Part shown: positions 15,274 to 22,220 of the stretch, in pieces
How positions within the stretch are numbered: position 1 is the first letter of the stretch
Layout of the letters: each line of letters opens with the position of its first letter
Assembly (NCBI GenBank): GCA_900549535.1
Contig: UROR01000002.1
Location: 1 to 41,985 of the forward strand
Length of the DNA: 41,985 nt
Source: an uncultured Collinsella sp.
GTDB taxonomy: Bacteria > Actinomycetota > Coriobacteriia > Coriobacteriales > Coriobacteriaceae
Direction of reading: 5' to 3'
The notes under the pieces: model-generated
What the model was told of the DNA's origin: nothing
The model's database searches: none
What the model saw: the letters and a program-made list of their open reading frames with translations, nothing else
Program-made: the position numbers and the translations under genes

Positions 15274-15858
15274 TTACAGCTTGTTAGCGATCTTCTTTGC
15301 CGTGCGCTTGACGCCGGCCACCAGGCCTCCCGCAGGATGCTCTTTTTCGTATGCCAGGCGCTTCTCGCGTTTGGCATACTCTTCGACGATGATGTCGCCG
15401 TACTCATCTTCGATTTTATCGAAGAAATCGACAGCGCCCTTAATTTCCTCGGCGTTGGGATGGCCTTTCTGGACGCCGCCGGTGAGCTTGAACGGCCCCC
15501 ACGTGTCAAAGCCGGGGCAGCCGTAGACACCCATAAAGATGGCCTGCCTCATGCGGCAGATGCCATCGATATCCTTGCCGTACCACTTGTTTTTACCGCC
15601 GTAGGTCATAAGGCCAAACACCTTGTCCTGTGGCTGCAGCACGTTGGTGAGCACGCGTGCCATATCCTTGTCGATCTCGGAATAATAAATGCCCGTGGCC
15701 ACACCAATCAAATGGTACTCGTGCAGGTCGGGGTACTCGTTTTTACCGAGTGCCTTTACGTCGAGGGTATCGATTTCGGGATGCGCCTCGACAATGGCGT
15801 CCACGAGCTTTTTCGTGTTGCCGTGGTGGCGCGAGGCATAGAGGATGATGGTTCGCAT
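15274..15858 (-). CDS. Flavodoxin-family protein
   Basis: 194 aa. The N-terminus MRTIILYASRHHGNTKKLVDAI has the T/S-x-x-x-x-G-N-T-x-x-(L/V) phosphate-binding loop of flavodoxins that binds FMN; HLIGVATGIYYSEIDKDMARVL and VFGLMTYGGKNKWYGKDI are the isoalloxazine loops. The C-terminal extension is basic (GLVAGVKRTAKKIANKL). The frame extends to 16017, but ATG 15858 is the only start that places the P-loop at the N-terminus. Electron-transfer partner unknown. It is transcribed against the sugar genes on both sides and is probably an independent unit. Confidence 0.88.
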   Translation of the reverse strand: MRTIILYASRHHGNTKKLVDAIVEAHPEIDTLDVKALGKNEYPDLHEYHLIGVATGIYYSEIDKDMARVLTNVLQPQDKVFGLMTYGGKNKWYGKDIDGICRMRQAIFMGVYGCPGFDTWGPFKLTGGVQKGHPNAEEIKGAVDFFDKIEDEYGDIIVEEYAKREKRLAYEKEHPAGGLVAGVKRTAKKIANKL

Positions 15859-16016
15859 AAGAAGGCCTTTCAGCTGTAATGAAGTCAATGTCAATATGGT
15901 ACCCCGTTGGGTGGCTGGGATACCGGACACATCGATGAACGTGCGGGTTTGCCCTTTGGTAAGAGCCGAGACGGGTGCTTGCGAGCAAAAAAAGTAGTTG
16001 TTCGAAAGGATGGGCA

Positions 16017-16898
16017 ATGGAATACGCTCTTTCCAACGATTCGATTTCTATTAAGGTTTCCACGGCTGGCGGCTCGTTCACCTCGATTGAGGCCGACGGT
16101 CGCGAGTATCTGTGGCAGGGCGACCCTGCTGTGTGGTCCGGTCAGGCGCCGATTTGCTTCCCGATCTGCGGAGGCCTGCGCGATGGCAACGCCATGACGT
16201 TTGCCGGGCATCATGTAAAGCTCGCTCGCCACGGGTTTGCGCGCAAACAGGAGTGGAAGCTGCTGAGCCAAGGCGAGAACGAGCTGGCGATGTGCCTGGC
16301 TTCGGAGGATAACGCCGCGCTGCTGAGCGATTATCCGTATCCGTTTAAGCTCGTCGCCCGTTATACGCTCGAGGATACCGCCGTGCGCGTCTCCTATGAG
16401 GTTACCAACGAGGGTACCGAGGACATGCCGTTCTTTATCGGTGGGCATCCCGGCTTTAGGTGTCCGCTCGATGAGGGCGAGGCCTATACGGACTACGAGC
16501 TGCGGTTTGAGAAGGACGAGGCCGCGGAGCTTTGCGCCGCCGTTCCCTCGACCGGTTTGATCGACGTGGCCAACCGCTCCAAGAACCCCATGGTGGGAAA
16601 GACCCTGCCGCTGTCGCATGAGCTCTTCGATTTTGCGGAGACCATCTTTGACGTGCTCGAGAGCCGTCAGGTCACGCTTTCCAAGAAGGGGGAGGACAAG
16701 GGCGTTCGCCTGAGCTTTGAGGGCTTCCCGTATCTCATTGTGTGGAGTAAGCCCGAGGGCGATTTTGTGGCAGTTGAGCCTTGGGGCGGCCTTTCGACCT
16801 GCTCCGATGAGGACGACGTGCTTGAGCACAAGCGCGGCTGCCTTATCGCCAAGCCCAAAGAAACCATCGTTCGCTCGTTCACGATTGAGATTCTGTAA
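16017..16898 (+). CDS. lacX: Aldose 1-epimerase-like protein, LacX type (copy 1)
   Basis: 293 aa beta-sandwich of the galactose-mutarotase superfamily. FTSIEADGREYLWQGDPAVWSGQAP is the start of the LacX/YeaD-like domain, ARHGFARKQEW holds the conserved His and Arg, FFIGGHPGFRCPLDEGE the second catalytic His, and VAVEPWGGL the Glu. AAAGGA lies six bases before ATG 16017. In Gram-positive lac operons lacX encodes such a protein; it probably equilibrates anomers of a phosphorylated sugar. It is followed 59 bases later by a LacC-type kinase; the same gene pair recurs at 35051-36924, with most residues identical. Confidence 0.88.
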   Translation: MEYALSNDSISIKVSTAGGSFTSIEADGREYLWQGDPAVWSGQAPICFPICGGLRDGNAMTFAGHHVKLARHGFARKQEWKLLSQGENELAMCLASEDNAALLSDYPYPFKLVARYTLEDTAVRVSYEVTNEGTEDMPFFIGGHPGFRCPLDEGEAYTDYELRFEKDEAAELCAAVPSTGLIDVANRSKNPMVGKTLPLSHELFDFAETIFDVLESRQVTLSKKGEDKGVRLSFEGFPYLIVWSKPEGDFVAVEPWGGLSTCSDEDDVLEHKRGCLIAKPKETIVRSFTIEIL

Positions 16899-16957
16899 TT
16901 CCGTTTTGTCGACTCGTATCGCGAGGCACAAGGAGCCTGCGAGATAAGGAGCTAAAA

Positions 16958-17893
16958 ATGATCCTCACCGTTACGATGAACCCGTCCGTCGATACGCGCT
17001 ATCAGCTCGATGAGCTCATTATCGACGACGTCAACCGTGTGACGCCCGAAAAGACCGCCGGCGGTAAGGGCCTCAACGTGGCCCGCGTCCTGGGCCAGCT
17101 GGGCGACGATGTCATGGCAACCGGCCTGCTTGGTGGTCATATGGGCGCCTATATGGCCGAGCTCATGGATGCCAACGGCATTAAGAATGATTTTGTGCCC
17201 ATCAAGGGCGAGACCCGCATCTGCCTCAATATCCTTCATGCTGGCAACCAGACCGAGTTGCTCGAGAGCGGCCCGACGATTGCCCCCGAGGAACTCGATG
17301 CCTTTACCGCCAAGTTCGCCGAGCTTGCGAGCAAGGCCGATGTCGTTACCATCTCGGGTTCGCTGCCCCGCGGCGTCGAGGCGGACTACTACGCCAAGAT
17401 CACGGGCATTGCTGAGAACGCCGGCGCCAAGGTGCTGCTCGATACCTCGGGTGCCTCGCTTGAGGCTGCGCTCAAGTCCGAGGTCAAGCCTGAGCTGGTT
17501 AAGCCTAACCTGACCGAAATTAACGGCCTTCTGGGCACGAGCTTTACCACCGACGATGTGGACGAGCTCCGTTCCGCGCTCGCCTCTGACGCCCGCTTCT
17601 CCGATATCCCCTGGGTCGTCGTATCCATGGGCGCTGCCGGCTCAGTTGGCTTCCACAATGGCCGTGCGTTCCGCGCCAAGACCCCCGATATCCCCGCCGT
17701 TAACGCTACGGGCTCTGGCGATTCGACCATTGCCGGCTTCGCACATGCGATTGCTGCCGGCGCCGACGACGAGACGGTGCTGCGTACCGCCAACACCTGC
17801 GGCAAGCTCAATGCCATGGATCCCATGACTGGCCACTTGGTTATGGATCGTTGGGACGAGGTTTACAACGGCGTTGTTGTGACTGAGCTGTAA
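16958..17893 (+). CDS. lacC: PfkB-family tagatose-6-phosphate / 1-phosphofructokinase-type kinase (copy 1)
   Basis: 311 aa. MILTVTMNPSVDTRYQLDEL is the LacC/FruK start; EKTAGGKGLNVARVLGQLG is the sugar-binding GGKG motif; LVKPNLTEINGLLG and NATGSGDSTIAGFAHAI contain the ATP-binding site with the catalytic Asp of G-S-G-D. It phosphorylates tagatose-6-phosphate (LacC) or fructose-1-phosphate (FruK); LacX next door and AgaS upstream favour tagatose-6-phosphate. AAGGAG is six bases before the ATG. A close paralogue is at 35989. Right behind its stop lies a truncated nagA tail. Confidence 0.9.
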   Translation: MILTVTMNPSVDTRYQLDELIIDDVNRVTPEKTAGGKGLNVARVLGQLGDDVMATGLLGGHMGAYMAELMDANGIKNDFVPIKGETRICLNILHAGNQTELLESGPTIAPEELDAFTAKFAELASKADVVTISGSLPRGVEADYYAKITGIAENAGAKVLLDTSGASLEAALKSEVKPELVKPNLTEINGLLGTSFTTDDVDELRSALASDARFSDIPWVVVSMGAAGSVGFHNGRAFRAKTPDIPAVNATGSGDSTIAGFAHAIAAGADDETVLRTANTCGKLNAMDPMTGHLVMDRWDEVYNGVVVTEL

Positions 17894-17926
17894 GAGTTTG
17901 GGCGACGGCTCCGGCATCGCTTGCTA

Positions 17927-18058
17927 GCTCATGTTGACGACAAGTGCGGTAGCATTATGCCGGGGCGCGACGCCGACTTTGTCGTGTTCAATCCCGACCT
18001 TACCCTGGTCGAGACGTATGTGGGTGGCAACAGCGTCGGTAATGCGTTTGCCGAGTAG
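17927..18058 (+). pseudogene. C-terminal remnant of a second nagA
   Basis: The plus strand reads AHVDDKCGSIMPGRDADFVV, then FNPDLTLVETYVGGNSVGNA and FAE before TAG at 18056-18058. This is the last 44 residues of NagA (AHIEDKCGSIMPGRDADFVV in the full gene) with several substitutions. No start codon or RBS is appropriate, and the rest of the enzyme is missing. It is a deletion relic: an ancestral lacX-lacC-nagA order lost most of nagA. Confidence 0.9.
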
Positions 18059-18090
18059 CCGCCAAAGAAACGATCCGAGAGGGGATTTAG

Positions 18091-18564
18091 ATGATTTACG
18101 GTGCATTGGGCGATATCGAGGAGTACCGCGGAATGCTCAAGGGCCTCGACGTGCTGATCGATTGGCTCGAGGAGAATGATCCGGCGAAGCTTGAGGTCGG
18201 CAGCCATCCGATTCTGGGCGACAAGGTCTTTGCGAACGTCATGGCTCCCACGACGCGTCCCGAAGCCGAGGCTCACTATGAGACGCATCAGCGCTATCAC
18301 GACCTGCAGATCGACGTCGAGGGTCGCGAGGCCTTTAAGGTTGCCACGGGCAGCCTGACGCTGGTTCAGGAGTTTGACGAGAAGGACGACTACGATCTGG
18401 TCGATTCCGACGCCTCGATCGCCGGCGATCTTGCTGACGACAAGTTTGCGCTGTTTGTTGCCGGCGAGCCTCACATGCCCACGCTCGAGTTCCCGGGCGA
18501 TGGCGCGCAGCCGGTCAAGAAGATCTGCTTTAAGCTGCTTGCAGACGCTTACTGGGAGGAGTAA
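18091..18564 (+). CDS. YhcH/YjgK/YiaL family protein
   Basis: 157 aa cupin-like protein. MIYGALGDIEEYRGML, HPILGDKVFANVMAPTT and the strongly conserved EAHYETHQRYHDLQIDVEGRE (metal-binding Glu and His residues), then LFVAGEPHMPTL and KKICFKLLADAYW match the family throughout. Members occur with sialic acid and other sugar catabolism genes and are thought to act on sugar anomers or acylated sugars; the activity here is inferred from context. GAGAGGGG precedes the ATG. It lies just after the nagA remnant, at the end of the lacX-lacC unit. Confidence 0.9.
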   Translation: MIYGALGDIEEYRGMLKGLDVLIDWLEENDPAKLEVGSHPILGDKVFANVMAPTTRPEAEAHYETHQRYHDLQIDVEGREAFKVATGSLTLVQEFDEKDDYDLVDSDASIAGDLADDKFALFVAGEPHMPTLEFPGDGAQPVKKICFKLLADAYWEE

Positions 18565-18595
18565 CGAGCCGCTCGGCTGAGCTGTTCGTCTGATG

Positions 18596-18621
18596 GCGTG
18601 ATTTCCCTAGGGAAATCACGC
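18596..18621. repeat. Perfect 26-bp palindrome
   Basis: Arms GCGTGATTTCCCT / AGGGAAATCACGC with no loop. A diverged copy, TTTCCCTAGGGGAATCACG, occupies the loop of the terminator immediately downstream (18641-18659). Confidence 0.9.
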
Positions 18622-18626
18622 TAGGA

Positions 18627-18675
18627 CCCCGCCAAACTGCTTTCCCTAGGGGAATCACGTTTGGCGGGGCTTTTT
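18627..18675 (+). terminator. Terminator after the YhcH gene
   Basis: CCCCGCCAAAC (18627-18637) / GTTTGGCGGGG (18659-18669), then CTTTTT. The 21-base loop contains a TTTCCCTAGGGGAA palindrome. Confidence 0.9.
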
Positions 18676-18741
18676 GTCGCGTAGGGGAGTTGCCGGTGGT
18701 GTTGTGCTTGGATTGACGGATTCGCGCTCGAAATCGGCAAC

Positions 18742-18764
18742 AAAAAAGCCGCCCGAAGGCGGCT
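18742..18764 (-). terminator. Terminator of the tRNA-Thr gene
   Basis: On the minus strand AGCCGCC-TTCG-GGCGGCT followed by TTTTTT; the UUCG loop makes it very stable. Confidence 0.92.
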
Positions 18765-18775
18765 ATCTTGTGCAA

Positions 18776-18851
18776 TGGAGCCAGCGACCGGGCTCGAACC
18801 GGTGACCCCCGCTTTACGAGAGCGGTGCTCTACCAACTGAGCTACGCTGGC
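18776..18851 (-). tRNA. tRNA-Thr (anticodon CGT), CCA encoded
   Basis: On the minus strand: acceptor GCCAGCG / CGCTGGC, D arm GCTCAGTTGGTAGAGC, anticodon stem CCGCT / AGCGG enclosing loop CTCGTAA with anticodon CGT (reads ACG), T arm ACCGGTTCGAGCCCGGT, discriminator T and encoded CCA. All stems pair. It has its own terminator. Confidence 0.96.
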
Positions 18852-19058
18852 GGCCATGTGGTGACGCAACTGAGGCGTCAACGGCTGTCTATGATACGGG
18901 ACATCGCACATCCGCGCAAGTGTTCTGACAGCTTTTCTCACTTTAAATGCACTAATATTGGAGACGTGATGTCTGCGGCGTTCATTTGGCGCTTGACCTG
19001 CTGTTGAGTTGGTGGCCGACGTCCCGCTCGTATGGGTCTCAAACAGAATGGGGCAGCC

Positions 19059-19538
19059 ATGGCTCAACCCAAGATCCTTCTCACGCGTATCGATGACCGT
19101 TTCATTTACGGGCAAGACGTTGAGCTGTGGAACGAATCTGTGGGCTCTAACCTCGTCTTAATCGTCAACGATGAGATCGCGGCGGATTCGCGCCAATGGG
19201 CACCTATGAGGGTGACGGCGCCAGAAGGCGTTTGGACGCGGTTTTTCTCGGTGCAAAGGACCATCGACATCATTCATACCGCAACGCCACGCCAATGGAT
19301 TCTCATTATGGTGGCGTCGCCCGCGGATGCGCTCGCGCTGGTTAAGGGTGGCGTGCCGATCACTAAGATCAGCATTGGCCATATGCAGGCAGGGGAGGGC
19401 AAGCGCTCTGTAACGCCTGCCGTTGCCGTAGGCGAGGCAGATGCCGCCGCCTTTAAAGAGCTGCAAGAACTCGGCATAGAGCTAGAAATCCGCTACCTCC
19501 CCAGCTCCAACCCCGACCCCATCCAACTAGTCATGTAA
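19059..19538 (+). CDS. Orphan PTS EIIB paralogue lacking the active-site His
   Basis: 159 aa, closely similar throughout to the mannose-class EIIB at 9269 (KILLTRIDDR, RFFSVQRTIDII, LVKGGVPITKISIGHMQ, FKELQELGIELEIR). The motif RLVHGQVATQW has become RFIYGQDVELW: the phosphorylated His is Tyr17. It cannot serve as a normal phosphocarrier. No EIIA, IIC or IID is adjacent; it lies between tRNA-Thr and galM. The frame is intact over its whole length, so it has been kept by selection or decayed only recently. A regulatory or decoy role is possible. ATG 19059 aligns with the paralogue start; ATG 19032 is an alternative. Confidence 0.85.
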   Translation: MAQPKILLTRIDDRFIYGQDVELWNESVGSNLVLIVNDEIAADSRQWAPMRVTAPEGVWTRFFSVQRTIDIIHTATPRQWILIMVASPADALALVKGGVPITKISIGHMQAGEGKRSVTPAVAVGEADAAAFKELQELGIELEIRYLPSSNPDPIQLVM

Positions 19539-19557
19539 GAACGTCCCCAATGACTAG
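19527..19557. repeat. Dispersed CTAGTCAT...ATGACTAG hairpin repeat, copy 1
   Basis: CTAGTCAT (19527-19534) and ATGACTAG (19550-19557) enclose AAGAACGTCCCCA. A related copy at 38905-38934 has CTAGTCGT...ACGACTA, a paired (compensatory) change. It overlaps the end of the orphan EIIB gene. Confidence 0.7.
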
Positions 19558-19562
19558 GTAGC

Positions 19563-19594
19563 AAAACGCCCGTCGGCGGTGGTGCCGGCGGGCG
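19563..19594 (-). terminator. Terminator of galM
   Basis: On the minus strand CGCCCGCCGGC / GCCGACGGGCG (one mismatch) followed by TTTT. Confidence 0.75.
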
Positions 19595-19622
19595 CTGCTG
19601 TGCGATATGTCGCGTTGTGGGC

Positions 19623-20675
19623 TTAGTGCCTCATAAAGTGGTATTCGATCACATTGCTGTAGGGGTGACCCGGGCCCACAATGCCCTGCGGGAACAGCGG
19701 CTGGTGCGGCGTGTCGGGGTACATCTCTGCCTCGAGGGCAAAGCCGGCGCCCCAGCCATAGTTGGCATCGTCCTTGGCGTGCTCGTCGCCCAACCAGTTG
19801 CCGGTGTAGAGCTGCACGCCCGGGGCGGTGGTGTAGTAGTCCAACTCACGGCCGGTCCACATCTCCTCGACGTGCAGGGCGCGGCGCAGGTTGCGACCGT
19901 ACTGATAGCCATCGATGCACAGACAGTGATCGTAGCCACGGGCCTGCTTAATCTGCGGATCGTCGGCCTCCATGCCAGGCGCGACGGGGTGCAGCTCGCG
20001 GAAATCAAACGGCGTACCCTCGACCGAAGCAATCTCGCCGGTGGGGATGTTCTGCTCGTTAATGGGCAGGTAGTGGGCAGCGTTGGCAACAAAGAAGTGC
20101 TCGCAGTCCATGCCGGCGTTATGGCCAGCAAGGTTAAAGTACGTGTGGTTGGTCATGGACACGTACGTGGCGCGGTCGCTCTCGCAGCCATATTCGATAC
20201 GGAAGCAGCCAGTGCGCGTCACGGTAAACACGGCCGTAAAGGTGCGGTTGCCGGGAAGACCCAGCTCACCGTCCTCAAGCGAGGTGGTCATGCGCACGGC
20301 ATTGTGGACCTCGTCGAGCTCAACGTCCCATACGCGCTTGTGCAGACCATGCTCAAGATCGCTGTGCAGGTTGTTGGCGCCCTCGTTGGCGGGCATATGC
20401 CAGTCCGTGCCGGCGATGGTGATCGTGGCACCTGCAGTGCGGTTGGCCACAGGTCCGATGGTCGCGCCAAAGCAGGCGGGGTTGTCAAAGTAATCCTCGA
20501 GCTTATCGAAGCCCAGCACCACATCGCGCACGTTGCCGGGAATGTCGGGCACATCGATACCCAGCACGGTGGCGCCATAGTCCATAATGCGAACGCAGAT
20601 CTCGGGCCCGTTGAGGGTGTAACGATGAACGGGGGTACCGCACGGCGCGGTGCCGAAAAGCTCGGAAGTGATCAT
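19623..20675 (-). CDS. galM: Aldose 1-epimerase (galactose mutarotase)
   Basis: 350 aa. Interconverts alpha- and beta-anomers of galactose and related aldoses. VRIMDYGATVLGIDVPD and DVVLGFDKLEDYFDN-type start, then GPVANRTAGATITI with the conserved N-R, NNLHSDLEHGLHKRVW (first His), TNHTYFNLAGH (catalytic His) and VQLYTGNWLG, and GFALEAEMYPDTPHQ holding the catalytic Glu. ATG 20675 follows AGGA; the frame upstream to 20735 has no better start. It diverges from the DeoR-type regulator gene, which shares the intergenic region and its operator. Confidence 0.94.
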   Translation of the reverse strand: MITSELFGTAPCGTPVHRYTLNGPEICVRIMDYGATVLGIDVPDIPGNVRDVVLGFDKLEDYFDNPACFGATIGPVANRTAGATITIAGTDWHMPANEGANNLHSDLEHGLHKRVWDVELDEVHNAVRMTTSLEDGELGLPGNRTFTAVFTVTRTGCFRIEYGCESDRATYVSMTNHTYFNLAGHNAGMDCEHFFVANAAHYLPINEQNIPTGEIASVEGTPFDFRELHPVAPGMEADDPQIKQARGYDHCLCIDGYQYGRNLRRALHVEEMWTGRELDYYTTAPGVQLYTGNWLGDEHAKDDANYGWGAGFALEAEMYPDTPHQPLFPQGIVGPGHPYSNVIEYHFMRH

Positions 20676-20823
20676 TTGGTTCCTAACATCGAGGTATTTC
20701 CGACAAACTGTAGCGCGAACAGGCGAGATTATCACTACACCCCACTAAAGCAGGGGGTATTTTTCTCAAAAAAGTGATGATTGGAGCTGTGCGGGCATTC
20801 ATTTTTGACGCGCACGAGTCTGA

Positions 20824-20845
20824 TACAATTTGTTCGTTACTGTTT
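20824..20845 (+). promoter_or_regulatory. -10 element and LacR-type operator before lacR
   Basis: TACAAT at 20824-20829 is a fair -10. TGTTC-GTTAC-TGTTT (20831-20845) is a direct repeat of 10-bp period, followed by GAATG. The same arrangement occurs before lacF and lacA. Position just after the -10 suits repression of lacR by its own product. Confidence 0.6.
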
Positions 20846-20881
20846 GAATGATATGCGCGCAAAGAACGGCGAGGATTCATC

Positions 20882-21646
20882 GTGATTAAGGCAGAGCGAC
20901 AGGATAAGGTTCGGCAGCTGCTCGAGGAACAGGGAACGGTCTCGGTCAAGGAGATTTCGGATGCGTTAGGTGTTTCGGATATGACGATCCGCCGTGACCT
21001 TGAGGAGCTTGCGAGCCTGGGCGAGATCGAGCGCGTGCACGGCGGAGCCCGCAGTGCGCAGGGCCGTCCACACGCTATGCTGCGCCATGAGTATTCGCAC
21101 AGCGAAAAGCGCACGAAGCATGCCGAGGAAAAGTTGCAGATTGCACGCCGTTCTGTGGAGCTTATCGAGGAAGGCTCGACCATCTTTTTGGGCACGGGCA
21201 CTACGGTTGAGCAGATGGCCTCGATGCTGCCGGCGTTTCGCCTGCGCATTGTGACCAATTCGCTTTCGGTGTTTAACCTGCTCGAGGCGCGCGAAGACTG
21301 CGACCTGTGCCTGGTGGGCGGCATGTACCGTCGCCGCACCGCCGCTTTTGTGGGACCAACGGCCGAGGATACCCTGCGTGCGCTGGGCATCGACGCGGCG
21401 TTTATCGGTGCCAACGGCATTCTGGACGGCGACGTGTCTACATCCAATATGGAAGAGGGCCGCATCCAGCAGCTCGCCTTTAGCAAGGCCGACTCGCGCT
21501 ATCTGATCGCCGACTCCAGTAAGATCGGCAAGCGCGACTTCTACACCTTCTGCCGTCTGGACAGCCTGGACGCCGTGGTGTGCGAGCCGGGCATCGCCGC
21601 CGAGGATCGCGCCGCCATCGAGGAACTCACGCAGGTCATTTGCTAG
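20882..21646 (+). CDS. lacR: DeoR-family sugar-phosphate repressor, LacR-like
   Basis: 254 aa. Residues 1-57 are the DeoR winged helix (ERQDKVRQLLEEQGTVSVKE, DALGVSDMTIRRDLEEL, IERVHGGA). The remainder is the DeoRC sugar-phosphate sensor domain with FLGTGTTVEQMA, IVTNSLSVFNLL, LVGGMYRRRTAAFVGP and LIADSSKIGKRDF. LacR-type members respond to tagatose-6-phosphate. GTG 20882 follows GAGG at a seven-base distance. Its probable operators, TGTTC-N5-TGTTY, lie before itself, lacF and lacA, so LacR would control the tagatose pathway. The exact inducer is an inference. Confidence 0.88.
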   Translation: MIKAERQDKVRQLLEEQGTVSVKEISDALGVSDMTIRRDLEELASLGEIERVHGGARSAQGRPHAMLRHEYSHSEKRTKHAEEKLQIARRSVELIEEGSTIFLGTGTTVEQMASMLPAFRLRIVTNSLSVFNLLEAREDCDLCLVGGMYRRRTAAFVGPTAEDTLRALGIDAAFIGANGILDGDVSTSNMEEGRIQQLAFSKADSRYLIADSSKIGKRDFYTFCRLDSLDAVVCEPGIAAEDRAAIEELTQVIC

Positions 21647-21703
21647 CTAGCGCTGCAGGCGATACTTCTGCCCTCTGCCGACGCGGGGATTATCGCTTCA
21701 ATT

Positions 21704-21783
21704 TGACGTGCAGAATGACACATAAAAGTTAAAACGCCATTTTGCGCGTCATTTTACGTGTCAACGAGATGCGATTTGACACG
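21704..21783. repeat. Cluster of TGAC(R)(Y)G inverted and direct repeats
   Basis: TGACGTG 21704, TGACACA 21716, CGCGTCA 21745, CGTGTCA 21757, TGACACG 21777. The second and fourth extend to TGACACATAAAA / TTTTACGTGTCA, giving alternative hairpins. Confidence 0.6.
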
Positions 21784-21884
21784 CAAATAGGAATTCGTGG
21801 GCGCTCGGAAGATCGACGGAGTTCGTGAACCTGCAACTTGGTTGGGTAACGTACGAAGTCCTCCAGCGGGACCGAATATGTTTT

Positions 21885-21933
21885 CGGTATCATATCGGTA
21901 TCAAATGATACCGAAAGTATGTTCGTGATACTG
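21885..21933. promoter_or_regulatory. Array of four CGGTATCA sites
   Basis: CGGTATCA at 21885 and 21896 (11 bp apart), its inverse TGATACCG at 21906, and TGATACTG at 21926. It looks like an operator for a dimeric protein, but no promoter or gene is evident beside it. Confidence 0.5.
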
Positions 21934-21990
21934 AAAACTAGAAACCGTGCTTCATAACTGCTTGGAAAGTTTGGATTTGACTATCTTATT

Positions 21991-22047
21991 GTCTTGATCT
22001 GTAACAGGTAGACGGTCGAAAGTGGGCTACGTGTTACAGATTTAGAC
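21991..22047. repeat. Hairpin repeat unit 1 (TGTTACAGAT family)
   Basis: Outer stem GTCTTGATCTGTAACA / TGTTACAGATTTAGAC with inner stem GTAG / CTAC around GGTCGAAAGTGG. Four related units exist in the window. Confidence 0.85.
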
Positions 22048-22070
22048 ATTTCTGCTCGGGCGTTCTGTTT

Positions 22071-22127
22071 GTCTCGATCCGTAACAGCTGGGGCCGAAAA
22101 TCCCAGTTAGATGTTACAGATCGAGAC
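22071..22127. repeat. Hairpin repeat unit 2
   Basis: Outer stem GTCTCGATCCGTAACA / TGTTACAGATCGAGAC; inner stem CTGGG / CCCAG around GCCGAAAAT. The inner stem differs from unit 1 yet still pairs. Confidence 0.85.
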
Positions 22128-22149
22128 GAATGATCCGCTCGGGCCCACC

Positions 22150-22198
22150 AAAAACAAAAAGGCCGCATACGAACCCGTGGAGGGATTCGCATGCGGCC
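22150..22198 (-). terminator. Terminator of lacG1
   Basis: On the minus strand GGCCGCATGCGAATCC / GGACCCG-type partner (22161-22176, with mismatches) followed by TTTTTGTTTTT. Confidence 0.88.
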
Positions 22199-22220
22199 GA
22201 CAAGGGGTATGTGGCTGAAA

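Larger units (their letters stand above)
21647..22220. other. Gene-free, palindrome-rich region between lacR and lacG1
   Basis: 574 bases at the ends of two convergent genes. It holds a TGACRYG cluster (21704-21783), a CGGTATCA array (21885-21933), two copies of a 57-bp hairpin repeat (21991-22127), and the lacG1 terminator. No ORF with RBS or coding bias is seen. Confidence 0.75.

Noticed and set aside
18768..19007. Open frame on the plus strand across the tRNA
   Set aside because: It runs through the antisense of tRNA-Thr and has no RBS or homology that I can see.
21704..22127. Possible CRISPR array because of clustered palindromic repeats
   Set aside because: Repeats are not regular in length or spacing, spacers are not unique same-length segments, and there are no cas genes.
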